Of a stretch of DNA of 64,000 nt, positions 13,204 through 26,800 are shown piece by piece. The notes under the pieces are model-generated. The model was not told the DNA's origin. It did no database searches and worked only from the letters and a program-made list of their open reading frames with translations. Position 1 is the stretch's first letter, and the number at the start of each line of letters is the position of its first letter. Both the position numbers and the translations under genes were made by a program. Source of the stretch: Oikopleura dioica (lineage: Eukaryota; Chordata; Appendicularia; Copelata; Oikopleuridae); the NCBI GenBank assembly GCA_907165135.1, contig OU015566.1:9718157-9782156 (forward strand), written 5' to 3'.

Positions 13204-13917
13204 CAGAGTTTGAAATTTTCGTGACTCGCGAGCGGCTCACTTGAGAGCGAGCGAGCACGAGCATGATGCTCTTTGTGCTCCCGAGCACATTTATTTCAGA
13301 GTTCGCGCTCTTTGCGCTCGCGAGCGCATTTCATTTCGCGCTCTCGCTCTCTTGGCTCTCGAGCACTGGTCGAATTGTGCTCTCGCTCGATCGGCTCTCG
13401 AGCTGAAAAAACTGACTCGCGAGCAGCTTTCAAGGGCCTAAAATGATTCGGCGGCCCCGTGACTAATTCCATATGAGTCTCTGTCACAGGAGTTGCACCT
13501 CGCGGTGGGCATCTTTAATCTGTTTACTCTCGGCTTTTCGCATTCTGCTGCCGAGATTACGGCCCTAATGAAGCTTACATAAAACCGAAAACACCAAAAA
13601 TAGATCCTCAAAGAAATTTATTTATGAAAGTGAATAATTATGCAAAAAATTACTCTATTAATTTTGCTCGCGAGCCGCTCGTGAGTCAATTCCATGGCGA
13701 GCACGAGAGCAGCCGCTCCCGCTCGTCTAGCTCCCGAGCATTCTGACATATGCGCTCGTGCTCTCTGCGCTCGCGAGCGGGTTCAAATTTGTGCTCGTGC
13801 TCTTTTGGCTCTCGAGCCAACTCATTTTCATGCTCCCGCTCCCCTGCTCTCAGAGCAATGATAAATTTTGCTCTCGCTCTTTTCGCTCGCGAGCATTTGC
13901 GAGCATTTCAAACTCTG
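13204..13917. mobile_element. Non-autonomous hAT-type element (MITE) with 8-bp TSD
   Basis: Terminal inverted repeats CAGAGTTTGAAA (13204) and TTTCAAACTCTG (ending 13917) are flanked by an exact 8-bp direct repeat, GCTAGGCT, at 13196-13203 and 13918-13925. An 8-bp duplication with ends of the CAGNG type is the hallmark of the hAT superfamily. There is no transposase frame. The two subterminal parts (about 13220-13435 and 13665-13915) are imperfect arrays of 30-35-bp units rich in GCTCGCGAGC and GCTCTCGAGC palindromes; the middle (13440-13660) is unique. Confidence 0.9.
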
Positions 13918-13925
13918 GCTAGGCT

Positions 13926-14838
13926 CGAGTGTTGTTTCAAACGCGCTAAAGCTAACTCTGCGGCTTACGATTTTTGACGAATTTAGATTTTTTCGAAAAT
14001 CCGCGAAAAACCACTTCAGGGGAGATCTGAAGCACAGGCCGTGATAAGATAAAGCAAGAGAGTATTTGAGCAGCTCACGTGAGTAGGAGCTGAGTGAGCC
14101 TATTTAGACACCAGAAAAGATAGGACGAGTACCGACCGCTCATCATAAGGGGCTCCGACGTGAAGCATGCTCTTCAATCGCGCGTTTTAATTTTGCCAAG
14201 GAAGTTTTTCGTGCGCCAAAGTAAATACAGCCTTGCTCTGATAACGACCTCGATTTTAAATTGCTCGTGAATCGACCTTAGCCATTTCTAATTTTGCGTT
14301 TTCATCGATTGATAAAACAAAACAAATCAAAATAGAATAAAAACTATAAAAATTAAAAACTGTACTTGGCATTAGTTTGCCAAAACCCTTCTTTTCTGTA
14401 ACATAATTACGCGTTTTTCCTCAAAGCCCAAGACCTTTCTCCCCTAACCCCCTAAATCCATTTCCTAAAGAATTCCCGATCCTTCCCTCGTTAGCCCAGG
14501 TTTATTACGCCCTCAGATCCTGCCAGGATCCCCGGATCGAGGTACACACTTGTCGGTGAAGCAAAATTTGCGCTGGGCGGCGCTGGCTGTCCGCGCGCAT
14601 TTTAACCCGCTAGCGCCGTCAATTCTCGGCAACGCGCGCTGATGAGGCGCTAGAGGGTTAAAGCGCGCATCGCCGATCGGCGAAAAAAATCTGCAGCGAA
14701 AATCCCCACCAAGCAACACGAAAAAGAAAGAAATACCCCAATTCGAAAACAGGGGATTACATTTTTTATATCGAGAATTTTTGTAATAAAGAGGAGATAA
14801 AAAGAGATTTGTAAAGAAAAAAAGAAAACGAAGAAAAA
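13926..14838. other. Upstream region of the Eph gene
   Basis: No gene is supported. The stretch 14520-14700 is unusually GC-rich for this window and contains an inverted repeat (annotated separately) about 170-250 bp before the Eph start codon. A promoter or 5' UTR for Eph is expected here, but no TATA box or initiator can be defended. Confidence 0.4.
14593..14668. repeat. GC-rich inverted repeat upstream of Eph
   Basis: The left arm at 14593-14617 (GCGCGCATTTTAACCCGCTA followed by GCGCC) is mirrored by 14646-14668 with two or three mismatches; the spacer is about 28 nt. It lies about 170 bp before the Eph ATG and could be a promoter element or a mobile-element remnant. Confidence 0.5.
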
Positions 14839-17800
14839 ATGAAAAATTATTTACAGTTATTACTGTTACTGTTATTCGGTCAGCAGTCGACCGCGAATGA
14901 AGGTAAATTATAGTAAAAAATATTAAAATTTTAAAGAGCTTTCATTACGGAAATGTTTAAAATGTGCCTGTATCTTTTTTACAGTATGATTTTTCAATAA
15001 CAATCTGTATAAAAATTTGTAGCTCAAAGAATGCCCTACATTTTGAGCCATTTATCTTCCGATAATTCATTACAGGGACGTAATTACAGTCATTTGATTA
15101 TTAAAAATTCCAAGAGTTTTATCCCTCTTCCCTATTTTTCTACCAGAAATGTGGTTACCGCGGGCTAGGGCTTTTTCCTTCTGCATTATTAATTCTATTT
15201 GATGTGTCTTGAGCCACTCATCAAAAAACTGGATCTCTGATAAACGAATACTCCCTGGAGAATTTCCTTGTTTTTTCAAAAAAAAAAAATCGGGCTTGGC
15301 GCGGCTCCAAAAACGGGCTAAATTCAGCGGTCAAAATTATTTAAATTATCTTATTGTCTGCCATGCATAATGCATTATTGCATGAAGCCAGGATAAATAC
15401 ATATGTTCATTTATTATTCAAACAAATAAAGAATTATACAACTCTAAATTTATTCTCAAGCGATATTTCAGTTTAATTAAAGTTTAAATTGATGAGTAGA
15501 AGTGATTGCTACAGTAGCAAATTTTCGAGTTGCAAAGTAGGGCGATGGAAATTTCACAAGATCGAAATCGTTCGCGCCAGATCGAGCTTCTGAGTGACCT
15601 ATCTTCTTGCGCAAACTTCCGTGAAAACAGTTCTATCGCTCTATCACCAGCTGACTGTTCAAATTTTTGCCGTGTCAAAAAATCAGAGCGAAATAGAAAT
15701 AGAATAAAACAAACAAATAATACTTTCGAGACAATATATATTTTTGATTCATTTTATTTTTTATCATGAAAACTCATTTTGGCGCTAGGACGATTTTGAG
15801 CCTTCCGTCGGAAATTGACCAATTCTGAGAAACGAGCCAAGTATTTTTATTTCAGCGTGTAAAAATGATTGCCTGATCTTATTTGGAAAGGGACTTCATT
15901 TTTACGATTAGGATGTTTCCCGTTATGTCTGGCTCGATTCAATTGTTATGGATCGAGTGTAATTTCCTCGTCGTAAATTCCTCTGACTCCAGCGCCGTCA
16001 AAAGATCGCCTTGATTTACAAATTTCAGAAATTTTGATCGATCAACTTTTTCCTTTTTTCAAGAGCTACTTGACCCTGTCGAGGTTGATTTTTGCTCTTC
16101 ACGAATCGACCAAAACAAACTTTAGTTTGAAATTGAAAATTTTGGTCGAAACTTTCAACTGAAGGCTTTTTCTATTTTTGGCAAATATTTGGATGCGTCG
16201 CAAAGAGAGACGACGGGCGAGAGGTCGGATGAGTGACAGTATCGGCACAGTATCGCTACTGCCAGGCTGATCCGTCCCCCGGCTCAGCTCCCGCCACGCG
16301 CCCGAGGGGGAGAAGTTGAGTGGTTCCAACTTTAGAATTTCAAGGTCGAAGCCGGGCGTAGAGAATCTACGTCAATGATTGTCTCATCGACGATTTTGTT
16401 GATGAAAACACCGATATTGAAAAACAGACCTGTGCTACCTTCCCTTTTTTTAATCCCGTGGCACTGGGGAAGGCTCAAAAAATCCGTGCTTTAGAAAATT
16501 TAGCATATTCAATCCGGGTAATAAGTGTTCGCTAATGAGCCCCCAGCTGCCATCTGCGCTCCCCCGCGGAGCAAAACACATAAAATATGCCTACCGAACT
16601 CGCCTAATCGAAGAACAACTCTACCGAAGCCTAATTCCGGGACTGAAAAAAATATTCGAATATTCCATGAACCTTCGAATTTTCTGCTCCGTGCAATAAA
16701 CCAAATTAGGCCGTAGAGAGGCTGAGTTTTCGAATCTTAGCAAATTGAATCATTGTGGCTTGGCCCGTCGCTAGAAAAATATTCTCACCACACACGGCAC
16801 GCGACAGTTTACGGGTAAAATATCAACTTTTCAGACTTTTCATGGCCTTTTTATTTTGGAGAAAACAAAGAGCTCTGATTCCATAAGAACTCGATTTTCA
16901 GAATACTCCAAAATTGGAATTCCAATTTAAATTAAATTTTATTACCAAAAAGCCAAAGCAAAGCCGCCCCCGAAAACCGCTTCCTTTTCCAGTTCAAAAG
17001 TCGCGCCCGCAATCTTCCTTCCAATAAACGCACTTCTACGGAAGTGAAATCAAAGTACTTCCTCGCTTCCATTGTCTCCCACGTCGAAATCCATTTCACG
17101 CTATTCCAAAAAGTTGGCTCTCCCATGCCCCGCCACGCGGTACTTTTTGCTTAGATAAGAAAAGCCAATTTCTGTGTCGAAATCGTGACACAAATCGAGA
17201 TTTCGTGTCAAGTGCTCCATTTTTTCATGAAAACTCATTTTCCAAATTTCTAGCAAAATGACCTTGTGGTGCCAAAAAATATAAATTAACCCCCGGTGCC
17301 ACTTTTTAAAATAACCGTGTTGCACCGTACTCGCATCGATACCGAGGGCCTAGTGATAAGAAACGAGGCGATAAGGAAACCGCGAGTACCCATCTGGCGG
17401 GATCCGGTGCCCCGCTTTTGGTATTTTTGCTAATGCGTTTTCTGGCGCGTATTTTTGGAGCAGAAATGAAATCAACTCCGCCGTGGCCGGCAAAGAATTT
17501 ACTCGTGCATTTTAAAACCGATCTGTTGTCAGGCTGGTCCCTAGGATAAGCTTGTTCAATTTTGCAAGCTCCAGGTCATCCTCCTTATCATCTGATTAGC
17601 CTCGCCGGATAAGGATCTAAGAGCCACTGATGCAAAAACTAGAAATTTCGCGAAATTGGCAGCCTGATGGATTTTTCGCCAAAATAACTATGATAGATGA
17701 GCATGGGTTCCACTTGGGCGAGCAGAACCTATTTTCTGGGTTCAGCACCTTTCTGAGCGACGGAGGAGTCGACGAAAAAAACGGGGCGGCGAGATGAAAA

Positions 17801-20800
17801 GATGGTTATTTTTCCGGACCCGTTTGTGTTGTGAGAAAAACGGGAAAGGGGACCTTAGTTTTGTTTATTCCCATAATTGAAAGGCAAAGGCTACAGCTGT
17901 GTTTTTGGGGAATAGGCTTTGATCCCGTCGAAGTCCTCAGGTTATCCCGATAATTCAGATTGCAGACTTTTATAGGCGAAAAGAGACACTTATAGAAATA
18001 AATATTGTTGTTTCCTAAATTTTACTGTAATTTTGAAATGCAGAAACATGATTAATCCTCCAATCTGCGAGAGTGGACTCAGCATGGATCAGCTGCACGC
18101 TCAAACAGCGAAAATCCAGATTCCGTTTTACCGGATTATCGAAATAAATCCCCGGGCCGCCGCTTTTGATATGTTAAAAAAGCGTACCCCGCTGGGCTAA
18201 GAAAGTTGTAAAACGGGGCGCACAACCTTGATCGGGCGGCGCATTTTGACACGTAATGAAAGCTCTTTGATTTTACTCGCCGTGAATATTTTTTCCGTCG
18301 GCAATGGCCCTGTAATTTAACTGTATTGAACTTGTTGGCAGCTTATTAACATTTCCTTTTCCAGGTTTATTGCTCGATACGAGGCAGGCGACGACTGATC
18401 TTGGATGGGAAATTGGACCAAACTCAGGGGTAAGTCAGAAGAACAAAGAATAAACGTCTAATTTCCAGTCTCTCGGGTGAAATTTTCAAATTTTGAAATG
18501 GTCAAACTCTTTCTCGGGTGTGGCTGTTTCTAGTCCCCACAGCTCGCGATCGTTAAAACTTACGCGCGTAATCTAAAATAGCGGCCGAACTTCCGGACTT
18601 ACGGCCCATCCATCCGGTGTCCGCCCTTGGCCACGGAAGGTCTAAGCTTTCCGCGAAGATTTCAGTGAGGCAATTTGAATAAAACGCATTTTGAATACTG
18701 ATCTTGATTATTGTTATGGAAAACGGGCGACACGTTTTTCTTCTTTTCGAAATTCCATTTTTCGCTAGGTTGATTCGCAAAACTCTTATTCTCATTGTAA
18801 ACATCAAATCACACAATCAACAGAGAGGTCGCTGGCCCCGCACAGTATGCGAAACAAGCTATACTTTTCGCGGCTATTTGTTATCACCAAAAATGTGGGA
18901 GTTCTGAATTCAGCAAAAATGTGGGGTAGGCTGATTAAAATTCATTAAATTTAGAAATCAAAGAAACGAAATAGGGAAAGGTTTAATTGGTGTTAATATT
19001 CTTAATTTTCATTGTACCCAGAAATGTCGTAAATTTTCAGAATTTCTTCGTAGCGTTTTTAATAGCATTTCAAGGTTTATAAATACTGATTCTGAAAAGG
19101 CCTTTAGATCGTTTTGCACAGCCTTAAACTTTCTAAAATCCCAAAATTGACGCTCCAGACCTTGAGTTGAAGAACAAAGCGCCAATTATTCCTTTGCCTT
19201 TGCGTTTTTTTTCTTCTTCGTTTTTACAAAACTGCTACCTTCGCCGGCCCGTTATGACGCTTCTAGCCACCCATAATTACACCAGAGCAGGTTAAACATT
19301 GCGGCCGTGATTTCGCGAAAAGCAAGGAGCCGATTTTAAGGCGCTAAATGCGGCCTTGCGCAAGTTTAAATTCTAGCGGAGGGGGTTTTTAATCTGAGGT
19401 TGTGAATTGATTATCGAGTATACGTGGCTTCTCATACAGTAATGGCTTGTAATGGCCGCGCGGTGGATCAAGGCGAAGACCTTAAATGAACGAATCGATG
19501 ATCGATACATCTTTTTTGATATTCTGACTTCTGAAGGGGATCGGTATTAAGGTGCCAGCCCCCGTAGAGAAAAAGGATATTGGAAGTTGACCGCATATCG
19601 CGCGGAATTTAACCCTCCCTCGTCGTGTTGTGTTTTTGATAGCGACTCTAAGCGTGACCTAGAGCTAGTTATCAAGAAATATCAAAACGAAAGAACGACG
19701 AAGAGGTCCTTTAAGTCTTCGAGAGCCAGTGGAATTCGCTCAATTACAACAAAAATGCCAAAAGTGTCAGCGAGCGGTTGAGAGTGAGCTTATCTCCCAC
19801 AGCACAAATATCTGGCTGTAACTCGACAGTCTTCTAAAACCCATTAGAAATAAAATGATCGAGCAAGTTCTTGAGTCAGTAAGAAGCATAAGTTTCATAA
19901 GCATTTTTTGGAAAGTGTCCAGCCAGTGGTTTTCGAGATTGATAACCAGAAAATGAGATTTGGGCTGGCAACCGCCATGTTGATTTTATCACGAAGCCAC
20001 AAATTTAGGGTCTCCGGAACCGGATTTGTCAAACTCACCTGGGCAGCGTCCATAGGTACTGTCACACTGGCCAGTATGAACACTGCAAAGACGGGAAATG
20101 CGCGGTGGAATTTAGATCCGCTTGAGAAAGTATGCGCTTTTGAGTCAGAAGGCATTCAATTCGAGCCGAATTAAGCTCAGAATGGAACTCCATTCTACCA
20201 GAAATAATTTCCCTCTCGGTGTTCAATTTTTCGCTCGATGGCAAATCGCGAATCGTTTGTGACTCGATCTGATGATGACTGTATGCATCAAAAATATTGA
20301 TTCTTGCAATTGCCAATTGTCCCTTTCTTTCTGATAAGGGCAGGATTTGTATTCGGGAGATAAATCGGTTTGGCCAACTGTCGTGCTCCGGATTTGGCTT
20401 TTACGGGCCGCGTAAAAGGTTCCACGCTTTTAGATGGTCCTTGGCCGCGTGAAACAGGGTTGGTAGTATCCCCTAGACTTGCCTTTGATATTCACTTTAG
20501 ACAGAATCGTGCCAAAAGGGATCGAAGAGCTTTTCCATACAGAAAAGAATGGGATTTGCTCGGCACCTGAGAGGCACTGTTAGCTTCAAATCCATCACCC
20601 GCCGAGTGATAAAGGCTCGGCGGGTGATCGTGTTAGCCACATGGGTGACCGATCCCATCATTGCGCTATTCTTTTCCCACCCCATTACGAAAAGAAGGAA
20701 ACATTAGAAGGTTACGCCCTTACGTATTTTTCTCGCTCCCATGAACGTCGCGAAATTCCAGCGAAATTAAAATTTACAATTTTAAAAGGAAAGAAAAACA

Positions 20801-23800
20801 TTCTGAAAAGAACGCGCTCCCAGCATTAATTATTCCCCGTAAGCGGATTATAAAGAAAATGAACAGTAAGATGAGCAGCTCGCATGGTTAAAAATTGATG
20901 AGCAGAGCAGTACAGCAGTAGTAGGCGCACTGTAAATGCATAAGCGATATATCGACAACGAGACGTACTTCTAAATAATGCTCGAGCCTCGAGGTAGAGT
21001 ATTTTTAATTAAAAATGGCCAGCACGTTCTATGAGCACAAGCTGATTCAGACACTACAAAGTATGCTCACAGTAAGGAATATTCTCTTACTGGACAGTTT
21101 TTCGCTAAAATCAGTTGAACAAAAACCATTTGCCTCAATTTCCATCGCGGTCACTTCAAGCCTTGGAACCAAGTCCCTCCCTCCCGGAAAAGAAGGTTCC
21201 GCTCAATTTTAACCCCTTTTTTAAATAAGTTGCTCAAGTGGCAATTTTCGAATTCTGGAAAGTATAACGAGCTTGGAGGAAATAATTTAAATACTTTGAA
21301 AATTGAGTGCAAATATTTCCCTGTGCATTTTTATCGGGCAAGCTTTCTTGGCAATGTCGCTGACACGTAGTCTAAGTGGGGGCTTTTTGAATACCGAAGA
21401 GACTGAAAATTATGATTCTAGCGCGACTTTCCCATGGAGACAATCATTTTTGAACCTTTTCTTTACTGTTTCATTTTAGTGGGACGAAATCTCCGGCCAC
21501 GACGACGCCGGCAACGAGTACCGAATGTTCCAAATCTGCGAAATCACCCGCACTGATCAACAAAACTGGCTGAGGACAAATTACATCAAGACATTCGGCG
21601 CGAATCGAGTTTTCGTCGAAATCGAATTCACCATTCGGTAAGCCTTGCCCTTTTACATTCACCCTTTGATGTTGTAATTGAGCTGATTTGAGGTACCCCC
21701 TGCGCTCTTGAAAGCGCAACAGATTAGTTTTTTCGGGTTAACTTAAGCTTATTTGAAAATAAAGCCTTTTTTCTTCTTCGAGTATTTTTTTTGTGTATTT
21801 TAAACTTATTTAATACTCTCTTTTTATTTTCTTTCCTTGCTCAACGAACAAAATGAGACATATTGTTCTCCAAGATAAAGCTTGTCGAAAATGGATGTTT
21901 TTCCTCGCTGTCAGCTTTTAATATTCGCTATCTAAGCGATATTTGGGGGTGTTGATGGCGGTGGCGGCGGCGCCTTGAAAGGGGCAACAGGGAGTAGATT
22001 ATAAGTCGACAAGGCTCGGCCGGCCCTTCTAATCGTGTTCGAATCACAGTCTTCAACATGTTTACGAAATATTACCAATTTCGCGGCGGGGAGAAAATTT
22101 AGCTCCGTCTTCTCATATCTATCCATCGTGATAAGAGAAGAAGAAACGTGGCCCGAGACCCGTTCAATAATGTACCGAAAATAGTAGCTTAACCCCTATA
22201 CTCGAAGCTGCCTAAAGAACCCCTTACCCGAAGTGTACAATTTTTGTCGATTTGATCTTCCTCTCGAGATAATTTTCTGAAAATTTCAGATCATACCAAA
22301 TCAATGATTTTCTTTCGAACTGCACTTTTAGATTTATCGAAAAATGAATACTTAGTGGTTTAACTGATATAAGTAATTTTGTCACTATAAAATTTTTATG
22401 TGACGACTATGTAAAAAAATTCATCTTTACCGCGAAAAAAGCCGCAAATTAACAAAATTTCTTCTTTCGCGAAAATTTCGCATTTCGCCTTTTGGACCGG
22501 CCTCGCTCCTCTGAGTACTCATCATATTTCCTAAATTGTCATATTTCAAGTGGCTGATGTGTTTTGCCTCGCTCACTGGCCACTTTTAAAGCACTCGACA
22601 TTAGTAGTGTTGTATCCCCTGGCCGGATACTTCACGTAACCCTCTGTTGCCGTCGTTTGGACTTATCAGTCTTTTTCAAAGTGTAATTACGATCTCTCCG
22701 AGTAGCTGTGCTGCTTGGCACGCGCTGCGGACATCTTCTAACATACAAACCCTAAGTGCACTTTAGATCAAAAGAACGCCCGCTCACTGCAGATGGAGAC
22801 CCCTAAACCCCTCGGTATTTTTGACAGGCGCTTTTCGTGTACTTATGCAAGTGTTGGCATGTTCATTTCCTTGCCAAAAGAAGCATCCAATTTTAGACCG
22901 TCGCCGGGTTCGAAAAGATATTGCCTTTGCCATCATAATCGCGCGGTTTTCTTATCACATTATCACTGAATCCAGCCAAACCGCAATGATAAATGCGGTC
23001 GTTGGAATCACATCCTCCTTTCCTTCTATCGCGGTTATACCGAAATAAAATAAAGTTTTGCGACTTCCTCTCCCTAATCCTTCCTCGGCTTATTTACTAG
23101 TCAGAAAATTGGCCAAGTGGTGGTCCCCTTACGACATTTTTTGAACAAGCAACACGACGATAACCCTAAACACAGCCTTGCCGCGACTCAGATAATTTCG
23201 CGGTTAGGTCCACCGTTCGGGTGAATAAGCAAATAATAATTTCGTAAAAAGAAAAGTGTTTCGAATATCATTTCAATTTCGAATACCATCTAACCGCTGA
23301 GATGGTCGTTCCGACTAGCTGTTTCTCCTTCTCGACTTCTAGTTACAGAATTAAGGGCATCGGCAGCCGCAAAAGCAATGTTCCTCTCACCTTGACGCGA
23401 AATAATTAACGTTTTGCGTCTGGCCAAATATGTACTCAAATTAAAGTTTTAGAAACCTGCTCAACCAAGGAGCAACTGTAAGGTTTACTTCGCACTTAGG
23501 ATTCGACCTTCCTGTAGAATTAAATATGACCATTGAGCATTTTTTAATATCAAGTGTTTCCGAAATCTAAGTCGAAAAGAAGCGTTTTTTATGAAATTAA
23601 AATTAGATAATGATAGTCATCTTTGCTCTATGGGAACTGTTGGGTAGCACTTTGCTACCAGTGGAATGTGGTTTTGTCAACTAACTGTGTGGCGAAAGCA
23701 GCCTCCCAGCCAAATAGTCTTACCCAACAATCCCCGGTCCTGACCAAAACAGACATCACGTGGCTGGGCCAGATCAGCTCTGATTACAATTTGTTCAATC

Positions 23801-26800
23801 AAATGACCACGCCTCAGTAAAGTTATTTTTCTTCAGATCTTGTGAAGATTTGGCTAATGTCAAAGTCTGCCGGGAAACATTCAACTTGCTGGCCTACGAA
23901 GCTGATGGTGAACAAGATACTCCACAGTGGAATACTCTTCACTACAAAAAGGTAAAGCAATCTTATTGACGAAAAACTCCGTTGTCGATTTCTGACTTCC
24001 AGGCACTCAAAAGTGGCTTTAAATTTTTGAACCTGGCCAAACAAAGAGACCAGAGAAGAGTGTGCCCAAACAACAATTTGTTTGCGGAAGATGCTGCTTG
24101 ACATGAATCCAAATTTGATTTATAATTCGCCACCAAATGTTTATATTTGGCATTTGGTGATTGTTTACGACGCTGATGTATCTATTGAATTCGCTGTCTA
24201 AACTAACCTTATTAATTTATCATTTTTTAGGTTGATACAGTAGCGGCTGACAGACGATTTTCGCCAGAAGCTGATTCCAGACATCGAACAAACTTTGAAA
24301 CTCGTGAAATCGGAAACTTGACGAAAAATGGTCTCTTCATCGCTATTCAGGTAAGAAAATCTAAACTGGAAAATAGAGATATTCTTGAGTTACAAAACGG
24401 ATTGTTTATTTCCATTCAATCTCTAATCGCCTTGAAGTGCATTTTGCTATCTAAAAACATAAATACAAAAAAACGTTCTGGACTTACATAATCCGTTTAT
24501 CAGCAGGTTCCTTTTAGAGGACTTTGGATTAGCTAAAAAGCCGAGATCGTTTATCAGTAACTTAGCGCGAGCAACACTCTTATCAGTAGGTGTTTCTAGC
24601 TGAGCTGGCCATCAGATCATTCGGCTGATCTTTTCTGAAACGAGCGTCTAACCGTTCTTTTCAGGATACTGGCGCGTGCATGGCCCTGATGCACTTGAAA
24701 GTCTACTACAAATTTTGCCCTGAGACTGTTGAAAACCTCGCTGTCTTTCCTCGAACTGTTTCTGGACCAGATCTGACTTCGCTTGAAGAGGCAACTGGAA
24801 CTTGTGTTGATAATGCAGCCATGGTAAGTTCAAAGCTAATTGGAGAAAACAACATCGAAATTCGCAACTTGAGTTTGAGTACCAAATATTAATTAACAAG
24901 AGTCTTGGCGAAAAGATCAAAGCCCCTTACGCATGTACCCCTTCAATGATTGGCCTCCAATTCGCTTATCGTAAATATGCACGGAAATGTCCCGAAAGAA
25001 ACAGCTTTATTTGAGAGAATCGCCGCCACGGCAATCCATCGGCTTCTTCCGGTGCAGCGTGGGGGCCCTCGAGTCCTTGAAGGATCGATAGAGTTAGAGA
25101 TTTCATTCTAGGCTCAACTTCAAAGCGAGTTTAGGTGAAAAACGGATAAATCTGAGGATGAGCGGCGGATTGAGCCTTTTTCTAACACTTTAAAGTGTCG
25201 AATATCCATGCGTCTGTCTCACGCCTTTGACAAGCTAGATGCATTTTTTGGCAAAAAAAAACTTTTGAACACGTAACACCTTCAACTACAGTAGGAAGTC
25301 TCCATAAATTTCAATTGTACAGCCTGTCTAAAACATAGCTATTTACTTGCTAAAGAGCGTTCCAACTCGAAATCTGTCGGAAAACGTCGCTCATGCTTCC
25401 CGCGGGTCCGAACTACAGATACAGTCACGTTTGCTTTCCTCTTCTGGAGCTCTTTTGACCCAGGACGGAACTGGATGATAAGAGCGCGTGCTTGAAATTT
25501 GTCAGAACGCGTGACTGATGGAGCTTATTTTAACATGCTCTTCGTGTATTTATACGGGTACGTCTCTGAGGGCTCAAAGCTTCAGAAGCGAAAAACATGC
25601 GGTTGGATTATTTTCACTTGAAATCGACTTTTCCCCGTCTAAATCTGGCTCCCAAGTCAGATATGAAGCCGATTTGCACAGTTTATTATCTAGAGTAAAT
25701 ACGCCATCCGCGAGAAATCGCTCCACCAAGCTCAAAAGAAATTTCTGTGGATACTCAAAACATTGTAAAAATCTACAACTAATCACACATATAAAACCCA
25801 GTCACCTGTTAAATACGCTGCTCCGCGAATTTGATGTTTTTGTTCTCCACCGGCTCTGAGCCAAGAACACCCTTTCAAAAATACTTTTTAGGATCCATCG
25901 CAAAGCCCGAAATTGTACTGCAATGCCAAAGGCGAGTGGACTTTGCCAACTGGAAAATGTCAATGTGTCGCCGGCTTCACTCCGTCCAAGGACTTTTCTT
26001 CGTGCGAACGTAAGTAAAAATCTCTTAAAGTACCTACCCGTAATCCTCGACTACAACTTTTTCTAGTCATAATTTCGCGAAAAGCCGCAATTAAGCTTTT
26101 CCCTTTTTACTTTCTCCCAAACCCTAATCCGACCAAATTGTAACGGTCTTATTCATCCTGCTCCACCACCTTTCTTTACTGGAATTGAATTCAATTGTGC
26201 TCAAGCCGGCGGTGAATTTCGTGGCAGCGCGTTGAATTTTAACCCGTATTCGTGCGGCCGCGCACTTCTCTTTGGGTTCACCACAGGCAGATTTGCGCCC
26301 CAGCGGAACAATATAAAAATGCATTCCACGAAATATGCATGTCACATCGAATTCTAGCGTTTTCTTTATTTAACCACCCGTCGGATGATGCGAGAATTCC
26401 ACTTTTATACCTTGAAATTCATGAATTTTCGATCGAACGAAAAATAGCCTCAATATTACGAAATCTTGCGCGTAAAGAAAACTGCGAAAGAGAGCAGTGA
26501 CAGTTTACACATGTTCCCTGTCGCCACCTGTGACAGAGGGTGCCACAGTTTCTTTACCGCAAGGGTCTTGAAAAGCAAGTGAGGATTAGTTTGAACTCTG
26601 ATTTGAATTTTGCCGAGCATCTCAAGATGCTTATTTTTGTCACTTTATTTGTCACCTTTTTCTTGATTTTTACGTTGCTTCTACGAACAACTAATCCACC
26701 GCCAATTTCATTGAGAACAAGGACGAAATCATTATGACCTCAGTTCGTTCATAATTTTCCCCATGTCCTTTGATATTTAACAAGCGTAAAAATCCAGATC

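Noticed and set aside
22000-22060. GTTCGAATC word suggestive of a tRNA B box
   Set aside because: No cloverleaf arms or A box could be folded around it.
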